Shown here piece after piece: positions 7,220 to 18,294 of a DNA stretch of 45,428 bases (position 1 is its first letter; each line of letters begins with the position of its first letter). The notes beneath the pieces were generated by a model. It did not search any database, was not told the origin of the DNA, and was given only the letters and a program-made list of their open reading frames with translations. The position numbers and the translations under genes are program-made. The stretch comes from Candidatus Mcinerneyibacteriota bacterium (GTDB lineage: Bacteria; Macinerneyibacteriota; Macinerneyibacteria; Macinerneyibacteriales; DSCS01), in contig JAFGWL010000063.1 of the NCBI GenBank assembly GCA_016937175.1, positions 1-45,428 of the forward strand, given 5' to 3'.

Positions 7220-9991
7220 TTAAAAATATGAGATCTTGTCGTCATCGTCCTTCTCTTCCTCTTCCGGGTTCTCTTCTCCGGAGGGAGGTTCCAGCAATTC
7301 TCCCGGGCCGGGCATGAGCTCCTCTTCCTCCTGCAGGGTCAAAGGCTCCTGAGCCTCTTCTGATGGAGCTTCTTCCCCTTGAGTCTTATCCTTTTGCTGT
7401 ACGACTTCAGTCAGGGTCCCCTTCAATGAAGTTGTCTCCTCTTTAATCCGGTTCAGAAGGCCTTCCTGCCCTTCACGGGACAGGTTCCTGATAAAGTCCA
7501 TAGCTTCCCGGAAAGCGGGAGCCATAGTCTCTTCCTTGAAATTTTTCAGATCCCGGACAAGGAGACGTTTCTCTTCGAGGGTGATGACATCGTCCCCCTC
7601 ACCGCTCTCACGGGACTCTTCCAGTGCATCCATCCTTTTTTCAAGCGCTTCCAGCTTTTCGTCCCATCTCTCAAGGCGGCGGATCCTCTCTTCAAGAGCC
7701 TCCCATCCGTTTTTCAGCTGCTGTGTCTCCTCCCGGGATTGCAAAAGGAGGGTGATCAGTTCGGAATTATCCTTGATCAGATCTTCATTTGTAGCAACGG
7801 AGTCTTTCAACTCCTCGATCTCTGAAAGAAGATGTTCTACGGCAGCCGGCGGAGCATATGCAGGCTCCGATTCACCCTCTCCGGAGACGGATATTTCGGG
7901 GGTTTCTCCGGGAACATGCTCTTTCTCTTCTTCTTCCACCGTCACATCGGCGAAGGGACTCTCCTCATGCTCAATGGAGAGAGTCGCATCATCTCCCCAG
8001 TCAGTTCCATTGCCCGATGCCCGGGCTTCCTCTTCGTCACCGGCTTCTTCAGGGAAGAGGGAGTGGAATTTTTTGCGGATCTCATTGAAAAGTTCATCCT
8101 TCTTGAATATCTGATGGCTGCTGATCCGATTGTAATATTCAAAAGCTTCCGGATAACGTTCCCCCCGGTAATAAGCGACGACAATGTTATAGAGGACACC
8201 GTCTTTCTCTTCTTCAGTCAGGTTTTCATCTCCAAGGACTTCCAGAAACTCTTCGACAGCTTCCTGATAGTCCCCTTTTTCCACCAATGTCTGAGCTAAA
8301 AGGTTCAGGCTCTTAAAGCGGTACTGGGGCAGCAGAGAGAGCTTTCTGAATTCTCCGATGGCACTGTCATAGAGCCCCATCTCTTTATAGGCGATCCCCA
8401 TATCATAATGAGCCTGGGGATCTCCTCCCAGCTGTTCTTCAAGCCCTTTTTTAAATGTGTTGACGATCTCATCCACTGAAGGGATAAACTCTTCGCTGTC
8501 CAGGTCATTGATATTGGATAAAAGACTCTGCTGGTCTCCCAGCTTTTCACTGTATTGGGAAAAGATATCCGCCAGGGCAGTCTCAAGATTCTCTTTCTGG
8601 GGAGGCTTCTCTTTGACTTCCATGTTTCCCCCGGCACCGACTTCGACTTCAAACTCGATATTCATCTCTTCATCATCATCGAAGAAACCTTTTTTCTCCT
8701 CAACCGCAGGAGCCTCTTCCTCAGTGCTTTTGGCAGCCGCTTCTTCAGTCTCTTCGGACTCGATCTCCACGGAGATCTCGGGCTCCTCCTCTTCTTCCCC
8801 TTCTCCCAAATCCACCGATTTGAGTTTGTCTTTGAACTCTTCACCTGTGGAGACGGTCACATCTCCCAGAGAGATATCGATCTCTTCTCCCGTCTCCTCT
8901 TCTCCATAGACATGGCTCTCTACATCGGGAGATTCCACCATGGACGGAGCCTTCTCTTCTTTCGGAGATGGTTTCTCCGGGGGCGGAGCCTCTTTTTTCA
9001 TCGGAGCGGCCTTCTCCTCGCCGTGAAGGGCTGTACGGGCTTCGATATTCTCCGGATCCAGCTGAAGTACTTCCGAATAGATGACTTTGGCCCGGGCAGG
9101 GTCGCTCTCTTTCAGGTATTCGGCCATATTGAGATATTCCTGGACAAGCAGGGACGATTCTCCCTGTTTTTTGTACAATTCGATCAGCTTGATGCGGGCA
9201 CTCATCTCTCCCGGGTCCAGTTCCAGGACTTTATTGTAAAGAGCCTGGGCCCATCTCGGGTTTCCCAGCTCAAGATAGATGCCGGCCATATCCATGGCAC
9301 TCTTTTTTGCCAGGCTCCCCTGGTTCATCCGGTAGAGATAGGTAATATACTCCTCAAAGATGGTGAAGTAGGTGGGGTTGGTCAGAAGGTTGTTTTTGTT
9401 GGAGATGGCTGTGACGGTATTAAAGACATCAGCCAGGCCCTCATTATCCTTTTTGGACATGAGATAGTCAAAGACCTCCTTATACATGGCGAACATCTTG
9501 TCGATGTTCTCCACACGGAAGTAGAGTCCGGCCAGAGTCTTCCGTAATTCGATATTTTCCGGGTTGATGGAGCAGATCTTTTCAAATGCAGGGATGGCCT
9601 TGATTATCTCGCCACGATGCACAAAATGGTCCGCAAACTGATTATAATAAAACTCCGCATCTGAAAACATTCCTACTTTGACATAGAGATCGGCTAACTT
9701 AAGCTTGACATCGATCTCATCAGGTTTGAACCGAAGCATCTTTCTGTAAATTGCAATGGCATTGGGATAAAAGCCGTCTTTGATGTACTTATCCGCGACA
9801 TCGTTAAAGACTTCCAGGGCATTGTCGACCTGTTTCAGTTTGATATAGGTATCTCCGAGTGAATTGAGGATCTTGGGGTCTCTTTTATGCAGCGTTGCCA
9901 ATTTCTGATATTCTTTTACGGCCCGCTCAAGCTGCCCCTTCTGAATGAATTTTGAGACCTGTAATAGTTTTTTGTCGAGATCGGCAGCCAT
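7220..9991 (-). CDS. Large acidic TPR protein with coiled coil (923 aa)
   Basis: Cytoplasmic, no signal peptide or membrane helix. Residues about 5-325 form a superhelix of TPR units (for example AIAIYRKMLRFKP, WAQALYNKVLELDP). Residues 326-470 are a Glu/Pro-rich linker with a PPP triplet at 336-338. A second TPR block runs from about 505 to 645 and contains HYDMGIAYKEMGLYDSAIGEF. Another acidic linker leads to a predicted coiled coil at about 718-865, and the tail ends EEEEKDDDDKISYF. Such TPR proteins are scaffolds. The start is set by AGGGGTGAATA before the ATG at 9991, 9 bases after the pilT stop. Position between the PilT-type motor and an ExeA-like ATPase suggests it links the two, but no partner can be proven. 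Confidence 0.85.
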   Translation of the reverse strand: MAADLDKKLLQVSKFIQKGQLERAVKEYQKLATLHKRDPKILNSLGDTYIKLKQVDNALEVFNDVADKYIKDGFYPNAIAIYRKMLRFKPDEIDVKLKLADLYVKVGMFSDAEFYYNQFADHFVHRGEIIKAIPAFEKICSINPENIELRKTLAGLYFRVENIDKMFAMYKEVFDYLMSKKDNEGLADVFNTVTAISNKNNLLTNPTYFTIFEEYITYLYRMNQGSLAKKSAMDMAGIYLELGNPRWAQALYNKVLELDPGEMSARIKLIELYKKQGESSLLVQEYLNMAEYLKESDPARAKVIYSEVLQLDPENIEARTALHGEEKAAPMKKEAPPPEKPSPKEEKAPSMVESPDVESHVYGEEETGEEIDISLGDVTVSTGEEFKDKLKSVDLGEGEEEEEPEISVEIESEETEEAAAKSTEEEAPAVEEKKGFFDDDEEMNIEFEVEVGAGGNMEVKEKPPQKENLETALADIFSQYSEKLGDQQSLLSNINDLDSEEFIPSVDEIVNTFKKGLEEQLGGDPQAHYDMGIAYKEMGLYDSAIGEFRKLSLLPQYRFKSLNLLAQTLVEKGDYQEAVEEFLEVLGDENLTEEEKDGVLYNIVVAYYRGERYPEAFEYYNRISSHQIFKKDELFNEIRKKFHSLFPEEAGDEEEARASGNGTDWGDDATLSIEHEESPFADVTVEEEEKEHVPGETPEISVSGEGESEPAYAPPAAVEHLLSEIEELKDSVATNEDLIKDNSELITLLLQSREETQQLKNGWEALEERIRRLERWDEKLEALEKRMDALEESRESGEGDDVITLEEKRLLVRDLKNFKEETMAPAFREAMDFIRNLSREGQEGLLNRIKEETTSLKGTLTEVVQQKDKTQGEEAPSEEAQEPLTLQEEEELMPGPGELLEPPSGEENPEEEEKDDDDKISYF

Positions 9992-10000
9992 TATTCACCC

Positions 10001-11095
10001 CTACATATTCCACATATCGGACACGCTTGACGAATCGATCCCCTGGATCTTCAACTTGAAATCATCGGGATTGCTGCATCGTTTCAAAGCCTCTTCCAGG
10101 GTGATCAGTCCGCTCCTGTAGAGCTTCATTATGGATTGGTCGAAGCTTTGCATCCCGTACTGTTCCCCCTTTTCAATGGCTTCTGACACTAGAAAAGTCT
10201 GAGTCTGGTCTGTGATCAGTTCAGAGATATAGGGCGTGTTCACAAGGATCTCCACAGCCGGCACTCGCCCGAACCCTGTCGCTTTAGGGATCAGGCGCAG
10301 AGAGATAATGGCCTGGAGTGTGGAAGCCAGCTGGATTCTGATCTGATCGTGCTGATGCGGCGGATAGTGGGAAATGATCCGGTTGATCGTCTGCATGGCA
10401 TTTGTGGTATGCAGGGTGCTCATCACCAGATGTCCTGTATCGGCAGCGGTGATGGCTGTCTGAATAGTTTCCAGATCCCTCATTTCTCCGATCATGATGA
10501 CATCGGGGTCCTGCCGGAGGATACGTCTGAGCGCTTGAGAAAAGCTTTCTGTATCCGAACCGATCTCCCTTTGATTGACAATGCTCTTTTTATCGGAAAA
10601 AAGGTATTCGATGGGATCTTCCACAGTAATAATATGTTTTCGTTCCATGGAGTTGATGAAATCGATCATCCCCGCCAGAGTAGTTGATTTCCCGCTTCCG
10701 GTGGTCCCTGTCACAAGAACCATCCCCCGCGGCAGAAGGGCGATATCCTTCAGCTTGTCGGGAAGATTCAGGTCGTCGATGGAGAGAATCTGGGTAGAGA
10801 TACGCCTCAGGGCTATGGCTACGGCTCCCCGGGCAATAAAACAGTTGATACGGAAGCGTCCCATTCCCCGGATCCCCACAGAAAAATCAAGCTCATGTTC
10901 CTCTTCAAAACGGGCGAACTGATTATCGTTCATGAACTGTTTGGCGATGGCCAGCGTCTGTTCAGGGGAAAGTTTAAAATCTCCCACAGGCTGCAGGACA
11001 CCGTCCAGCCGCATCATGGGAGGGCTCCCCACCTTGAAATGAAGGTCGGAAGCCTCGTTCTCCACCATTTTCTGCAACATGTCGAAAAGCTGCAT
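10001..11095 (-). CDS. pilT: PilT-type retraction ATPase
   Basis: 364 residues, the normal PilT length. Motifs in order are: N-terminal PAS-like domain starting MQLFDMLQKMVENEASDLH, Walker A GTTGSGKST (130-138), Asp box VEDPIE (158-163), Walker B DPDVIMIGEMRD (197-207), and His box AADTGHLVMSTLHT (217-230). PilT hexamers drive type IV pilus retraction at the inner membrane. No pilin, PilB, PilC or PilQ gene is in the window, so the pilus itself must be elsewhere. PilU paralogues have the same motifs, so PilT versus PilU is not settled; the C-terminal AIRNLIRE motif of classical PilT is not obvious. The ATG shares a base with the efp stop (TAATG). Confidence 0.92.
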   Translation of the reverse strand: MQLFDMLQKMVENEASDLHFKVGSPPMMRLDGVLQPVGDFKLSPEQTLAIAKQFMNDNQFARFEEEHELDFSVGIRGMGRFRINCFIARGAVAIALRRISTQILSIDDLNLPDKLKDIALLPRGMVLVTGTTGSGKSTTLAGMIDFINSMERKHIITVEDPIEYLFSDKKSIVNQREIGSDTESFSQALRRILRQDPDVIMIGEMRDLETIQTAITAADTGHLVMSTLHTTNAMQTINRIISHYPPHQHDQIRIQLASTLQAIISLRLIPKATGFGRVPAVEILVNTPYISELITDQTQTFLVSEAIEKGEQYGMQSFDQSIMKLYRSGLITLEEALKRCSNPDDFKLKIQGIDSSSVSDMWNM

Positions 11096-11661
11096 TATTT
11101 GACCCTTTCCAGATACTCCCCGGTCCTTGTGTCGATTCTGATCATCTCATCCTGATTGACAAAAAGGGGAACCTGGATGACATGACCCGTCTCCAGAACC
11201 GCTGTCTTCGTGGCCCCGGAAACCGTGTCCCCTTTGATGGCAGGCTCTGTCTCGACGATCTGGAGCTCCACAAAGTTAGGAAGGTTGATTCCCACGGGTT
11301 TGTCTCCGTACATGAGGATATAGACGATCATATCCTCTTTCAGGAACTTCTTTTCTTCTTCAAGAGAATCAGCCGAAAGGCCGAACTGCTCAAAGGTCTC
11401 CATATTCATAAAGAAGAAGTTATGTTCATCGTTATATAGGTATTGGCACTCCTTCATCTCCAAACGGACTTCGTTCAGCTTATCAGCAGATTTGAACGTC
11501 TCGGTTACCACCTTGCCTGTTTCCACTTCTTTCAGTTTCGCTCTGCAGAAGGCGTTTCCTTTCCCCGGTTTGACATGTTCCGCCTTGACAACCCAGTAAA
11601 GCTTGCCGTCCTTTTCAAGAGCCATTCCATTGCGTAAATCATTGATCCCGATAATGGCCAT
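11095..11661 (-). CDS. efp: Translation elongation factor P
   Basis: 188 residues from the ATG at 11661, chosen because CAAGGAGGAAACATG gives a strong ribosome binding site; the frame is open upstream to 11742 without one. EF-P rescues ribosomes stalled at consecutive prolines. The KOW-like N-terminal domain carries HVKPGKGNAF, with Lys34 in the position modified by beta-lysylation in E. coli. The central and C-terminal OB domains are complete. No EpmA/EpmB or EarP modification gene is in the window. The loop retains Lys rather than Arg, arguing against the EarP-rhamnose type. Placement inside an operon with pilT and TPR genes is notable; the downstream TPR gene encodes a PPP motif. Confidence 0.96.
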   Translation of the reverse strand: MAIIGINDLRNGMALEKDGKLYWVVKAEHVKPGKGNAFCRAKLKEVETGKVVTETFKSADKLNEVRLEMKECQYLYNDEHNFFFMNMETFEQFGLSADSLEEEKKFLKEDMIVYILMYGDKPVGINLPNFVELQIVETEPAIKGDTVSGATKTAVLETGHVIQVPLFVNQDEMIRIDTRTGEYLERVK

Positions 11662-11677
11662 GTTTCCTCCTTGTTTC

Positions 11678-12040
11678 CTATGTGATTTCTCTCTTGAGCT
11701 GTTCAGCCAGAAGATAAAGATGGTAGCGCGCTTTTTTGACATTGACCAGCTGCGAGCAGATCATGCTCACAAAATAGTCTTCGCTTACCATTCTGATCAG
11801 GACAACGTATCGCCCGGCAATGGTAATATCCTCAGCGAAACCTTCTACGCCGATTTGTTTGAGTGAATCCCTCTTGTGCACAATATAAGTGGCTACCTGG
11901 GCATCACCTATTTCCAGATTAGGCGGCAACACGGGATAGGTCGAATTGGCTATCCCCAAACCATCCACTCCGCAGAAGCTCACTGTAAGGGCCCCTTCAA
12001 CCTTTTTTAATGTTCCGTCGAGCATCACTTTATAATCCAT
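11678..12040 (-). CDS. Roadblock/LC7-like small protein (MglB-like fold)
   Basis: 120 residues, no signal peptide. The arrangement of a short N-terminal helix, a strand pair VSFCGVDGLGIANSTYP, a helix in the DAQVATYIV segment, strands around DITIAGRYVVLIRMV and EDYFVSMICS, and a C-terminal helix KKARYHLYLLAEQLK fits the roadblock/LC7 fold. This fold occurs in bacterial regulators of Ras-like GTPases such as MglB, which sets polarity of pili and gliding. No MglA-type GTPase is encoded nearby, so the partner is unknown. Good binding site (GAGGAGTTTGTATG). It lies 14 bases after the first TPR gene and 16 before efp. The call is by secondary-structure pattern and is moderate. Confidence 0.6.
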   Translation of the reverse strand: MDYKVMLDGTLKKVEGALTVSFCGVDGLGIANSTYPVLPPNLEIGDAQVATYIVHKRDSLKQIGVEGFAEDITIAGRYVVLIRMVSEDYFVSMICSQLVNVKKARYHLYLLAEQLKREIT

Positions 12041-12054
12041 ACAAACTCCTCAGC

Positions 12055-14022
12055 TTAAAGGTCATTGAGCCATTTACCGATATCGTCCAGGGTCTCATCG
12101 TCGGCATCGACCAGCTCATCAGCATTATCATTGTCTTTTCGGGCCTCGTCAATGGAAATCTCCCCCTCATCTGCTGCCGGGGCCGCAAGAGGCTCCTCTT
12201 TCAGGTCCAGGTCGGAAGGGGGTTCCATCTGTTCTGCAGGGGGCCGTGGAACTGACGTTTGGGGCAGAGGTGATTCTGTCATCTCCAGTTCATCCTGTCC
12301 CTGAAACCTGCTCTCCTCTGTCTCGCCGGAAGGCTCCAGGGCTCCCACATCGATCTCCTGATGGCCGGCGAACTTATCTTCATCCCCTCCCTCGAGGGTG
12401 CTCTCTGTATCCAGGTGGACCAGCGACTCTCCCGAAAAGGCCTCCCGGCTTTTGGCATCCTGAAGGGAACGGGTCTCCGCTTCCAGCTCATCCATGATAT
12501 CCTCATCAAGCCCTTCATCTGTCTCGATGCCGGCTCCTGACAGGCTTTTTTCAGCTTCAGCCATGAGGGCGTTCAGATCCTGAGGATGGCTGAGGTCTTC
12601 TTCCAGAGAGGGGTAGGAATCCTCCCGAAAGCCCTCCTCTTCATCTCCGGCAAGCCCGGCCTCCTCCCCGTCAAAGGTCGGCAACTCTTCAGCGCCCTGC
12701 GAAACATCCGGGGAGAGAAGGGGCTCCGCCTTCACTTCAGGGGGTTCAGCAGATAGCTCTTCTCCCGTCTCTTCCAGTCCTTCTTCCAGGATCTCTTCTT
12801 CCTCGTCAAGAATCTCCTCTTCTTCCTCCAGGATCTCCTCTTCCATCAGGCCGGTATCCTCCTGAGGAGGAGAAACCGGTAATTCTTCTTCTGGGGCAGA
12901 CTCCTCCTCTTCGGGGATATCCTCATCCAGGGAATTTTCGGGAATCAGGTCTTCTTCAGGAGCTTCTCCGCTATCCTGAAGGTCCATATCCAGAGCGTCG
13001 CCCTCTTTAAGAGTCGTCTCGGGGATCCCCTCTTCAGGAAGGGTTTCCTCCTCTTCTCCTGCAGGAGAGTTCTGATTCACACTCTCATAGGCGATCTGAT
13101 CGTTTGAGACGATGCTATCATAGGAGACGATATTCTGATCTATTTTGACTTCCTGTTTACTGGCAATGCCTATATTTTCTGTTCCGTCGATCTGGATCTC
13201 TTCCGATTTATGGGGAGAAACACCCCTTTCGATGGGAACGATCTCTCCCTCGCCGGCTTCGTGACTTAAATAGGAGTCGAACCTGCGGTTAATCTCTTCC
13301 CAAACAGGAATATTCATCGCTGAGGCCAGCCGATTGAAAAGAAGCTGATTGCTCTCATCAAAACCCCGTTCCAAAACGTCTCTGGCTTTACGGATCGTTT
13401 TTTCAGCCAATGTGAGAAGGGAGCCGACACTTTCGGCTGTAGCCAGAATCTCCGGTGAAGACGATGCTTCAGGCATCTCTTCTACAATCCCGGGCACCTT
13501 CATCTCCACGGGCTCTTCGACAGCCCCGCTCTTCTCTTCCTCTTCGACTCCGGCCTCCTCTTCCTCAGGGGCAAGCTCTTTCGGGGGAGCAGGGATCGTT
13601 CCGCTTTGGAGTCCCTTGATCTTTTCCACCATCTCCTGGAACTCTTCGTTCATCGGGTCGATAAAAAGAAGCCGCTCATACATCTCCAGGGCACTGCTGT
13701 ACTCCTCCATGGAGTAGTAGATCTCACCCAGCCCGATGAGGGCTACAACATTATCATGATTCTGTTCAAGAATAGCCTCAAACTCATCCTGGGCTTTGTC
13801 GATCTTCCCGTCTTTTACATAACACTTTCCCAGGACAGCTCGTCCGGCGATAAAATCAGGATCGTCTTCCAATCCCTCCTCGCAGACACTGATGGCCTCG
13901 TCCACATATCCTTTATTAAGAAGGGCATTGGCCAGGGACGCAAAGGCCCGGGGATCCCGTGCGATTATTTTGACATATTTCTTGATATCCGGATCCTGGT
14001 AGATATCTTTTTTGAAATCCAT
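12055..14022 (-). CDS. Acidic TPR protein with long Glu-rich disordered region (655 aa)
   Basis: First gene of the operon, with AAAGGAGAGCCGCCATG. Residues 1-130 carry three or so TPR units (AFASLANALLNKGYVDEAI, AVLGKCYVKDGKIDKAQDEF, ALIGLGEIYYSMEEYSSALE). After an acidic linker, residues about 195-270 hold a predicted helical segment (SLLTLAEKTIRKARDVLERG, then NIPVWEEINRRFDSYLS) of no recognised family. From about 310 to the end the protein is extremely Glu/Asp-rich and probably disordered, with heptads such as EEEILEE and EEILDEE encoded by a 21-base DNA repeat (12786-12848). The tail ends DDETLDDIGKWLNDL, which could be a short peptide docking motif. Architecture parallels the 923-residue TPR protein two genes downstream. 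Likely a scaffold; function unknown. Confidence 0.8.
   Translation of the reverse strand: MDFKKDIYQDPDIKKYVKIIARDPRAFASLANALLNKGYVDEAISVCEEGLEDDPDFIAGRAVLGKCYVKDGKIDKAQDEFEAILEQNHDNVVALIGLGEIYYSMEEYSSALEMYERLLFIDPMNEEFQEMVEKIKGLQSGTIPAPPKELAPEEEEAGVEEEEKSGAVEEPVEMKVPGIVEEMPEASSSPEILATAESVGSLLTLAEKTIRKARDVLERGFDESNQLLFNRLASAMNIPVWEEINRRFDSYLSHEAGEGEIVPIERGVSPHKSEEIQIDGTENIGIASKQEVKIDQNIVSYDSIVSNDQIAYESVNQNSPAGEEEETLPEEGIPETTLKEGDALDMDLQDSGEAPEEDLIPENSLDEDIPEEEESAPEEELPVSPPQEDTGLMEEEILEEEEEILDEEEEILEEGLEETGEELSAEPPEVKAEPLLSPDVSQGAEELPTFDGEEAGLAGDEEEGFREDSYPSLEEDLSHPQDLNALMAEAEKSLSGAGIETDEGLDEDIMDELEAETRSLQDAKSREAFSGESLVHLDTESTLEGGDEDKFAGHQEIDVGALEPSGETEESRFQGQDELEMTESPLPQTSVPRPPAEQMEPPSDLDLKEEPLAAPAADEGEISIDEARKDNDNADELVDADDETLDDIGKWLNDL
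12786..12848 (-). repeat. Three imperfect 21-base in-frame repeats
   Basis: Anchor sequences AGGATCTC (12788), AGAATCTC (12809) and AGGATCTC (12830) recur at exactly 21 bases on the plus strand, followed each time by a CTTCTTCC-like stretch. In the minus-strand gene they encode Glu/Asp-rich heptads around residues 391-412. Being a multiple of three, copy-number change would keep the frame. Confidence 0.75.
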
Positions 14023-14048
14023 GGCGGCTCTCCTTTTCTTTACTTTAT

Positions 14049-14076
14049 ACTATACCACAGTTTGCATAAGTGTCAA
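14049..14076 (-). promoter_or_regulatory. Strong sigma70-like promoter for the TPR-roadblock-efp-pilT operon
   Basis: Minus-strand TTGACA (14071-14076) is a perfect -35 box, followed 16 bases later by TATAGT (14049-14054). The -35 box is 19 bases beyond the stop codon of the glycosyltransferase gene. No promoter-like gap is seen between the eight downstream genes (largest spacing 16 bases), so this site probably drives them all. Confidence 0.7.
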
Positions 14077-14095
14077 TATCACAAGTATGACGTGT

Positions 14096-17332
<3,237 letters not shown>

Positions 17333-17350
17333 TCTCTCTGGAGGTGAGAC

Positions 17351-18244
17351 ATGACAGGTGAACTGGCAGGACTTGGAGCAGCACTCTGCTGGGCCTATAA
17401 CGCTGTTTTCTTCGGAAAAGCAGGAAAGCGTATCGGCTCTTTTACCGTATCCCACATCCGCATGTGGATCGCCCTTCCCTTCCTCATCCTTCTCCAACTC
17501 CTCTTTGCAGGGGCTCCTCTCAGCCTTGTCTCCGGATCCAGCTGGTTTTATCTGGGCCTTTCAGGTTTTATAGGTTTTTTTCTGGGGGATATCCTCCTGT
17601 TTGAAGCGTTTGTCCTTCTGGGCCCGCGGCTGACCATGCTTATCATGAGTCTGGCGCCTGTCATCGGCACAGCGCTCTCGCGTCTGATGCTCAATGAAAA
17701 GCCCTCCCTGCTGGAACTTATCGCCATTATCACCGCAACCGGAGCAGTGGGATGGGTCGTCAGCGAGAAAAAGAAAAATGAAAACGGAATAGAAGAGCCC
17801 CATGAGCTGAAGGGACTGCTTTTCGCCCTGGGCGGCGCCCTGGGTCAGGCCCTGGGGATGGTCCTTTCAAAAATGGGTATGGCCGACGGACTGTCTGTGA
17901 TCACATCCAACCTTATCCGGGCTATTTTCGGACTTTCCGCTTTTTTCCTCTTTACCCTTCTGACAAAACGTTTTTTAAGGGACATCAGTAAATTCTTCGG
18001 CGACAAACGGGCAGCTCTCTACACATCCACAAGCACCTTCATCGGGCCTGTACTGGGTGTTATCCTGGCCCTCTATGCTGTCAAGACGATTTTCGTCGGG
18101 GTAGCCTTGACACTGACCTCTCTTTCTCCCATCATCCTAATCCCCGTGGCCCACTTTATCGATAAAGAAAAGATCACCCTGCGGAGCCTGACAGGGACAC
18201 TTATCGCCCTGGGCGCTGTTTCTCTCTTTTTCTTCATCAATTGA
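17351..18244 (+). CDS. EamA/DMT-family membrane transporter
   Basis: 297 residues with about ten hydrophobic segments arranged as two five-helix EamA repeats: the first begins ELAGLGAALCWAYNAVFFGKAG, the second begins near HELKGLLFALGGALGQALGMVLSKMG. The end of each repeat shows the expected helix with LLELIAIITATGAVGW and LRSLTGTLIALGAVSLF. Members export or import small metabolites such as amino acids or drugs; substrate is unknown. Ribosome binding site GGAGGTGA precedes the ATG. It is one of only two plus-strand genes, followed 50 bases later by a threonine aldolase. A possible amino-acid link between the two is inference. Confidence 0.88.
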   Translation: MTGELAGLGAALCWAYNAVFFGKAGKRIGSFTVSHIRMWIALPFLILLQLLFAGAPLSLVSGSSWFYLGLSGFIGFFLGDILLFEAFVLLGPRLTMLIMSLAPVIGTALSRLMLNEKPSLLELIAIITATGAVGWVVSEKKKNENGIEEPHELKGLLFALGGALGQALGMVLSKMGMADGLSVITSNLIRAIFGLSAFFLFTLLTKRFLRDISKFFGDKRAALYTSTSTFIGPVLGVILALYAVKTIFVGVALTLTSLSPIILIPVAHFIDKEKITLRSLTGTLIALGAVSLFFFIN

Positions 18245-18246
18245 CC

Positions 18247-18276
18247 TTGAGTCCCTTTTTCGCTATTCTCTATAAA
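18247..18276 (+). promoter_or_regulatory. Possible promoter for threonine aldolase
   Basis: TTGAGT (18247-18252) and TATAAA (18271-18276) are 18 bases apart in the short gap after the transporter gene, followed by AAGGAGG and a T-run before the ATG. Plausible, but co-transcription from the upstream promoter is equally possible. Confidence 0.4.
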
Positions 18277-18294
18277 TAAGAAGGAGGTTTTTTT

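Noticed and set aside
8555-9547. Plus-strand open frame of 330 codons opposite the large TPR gene
   Set aside because: Complement of acidic/TPR coding sequence; Phe/Leu/Asp-rich without signal, domain or start signals.
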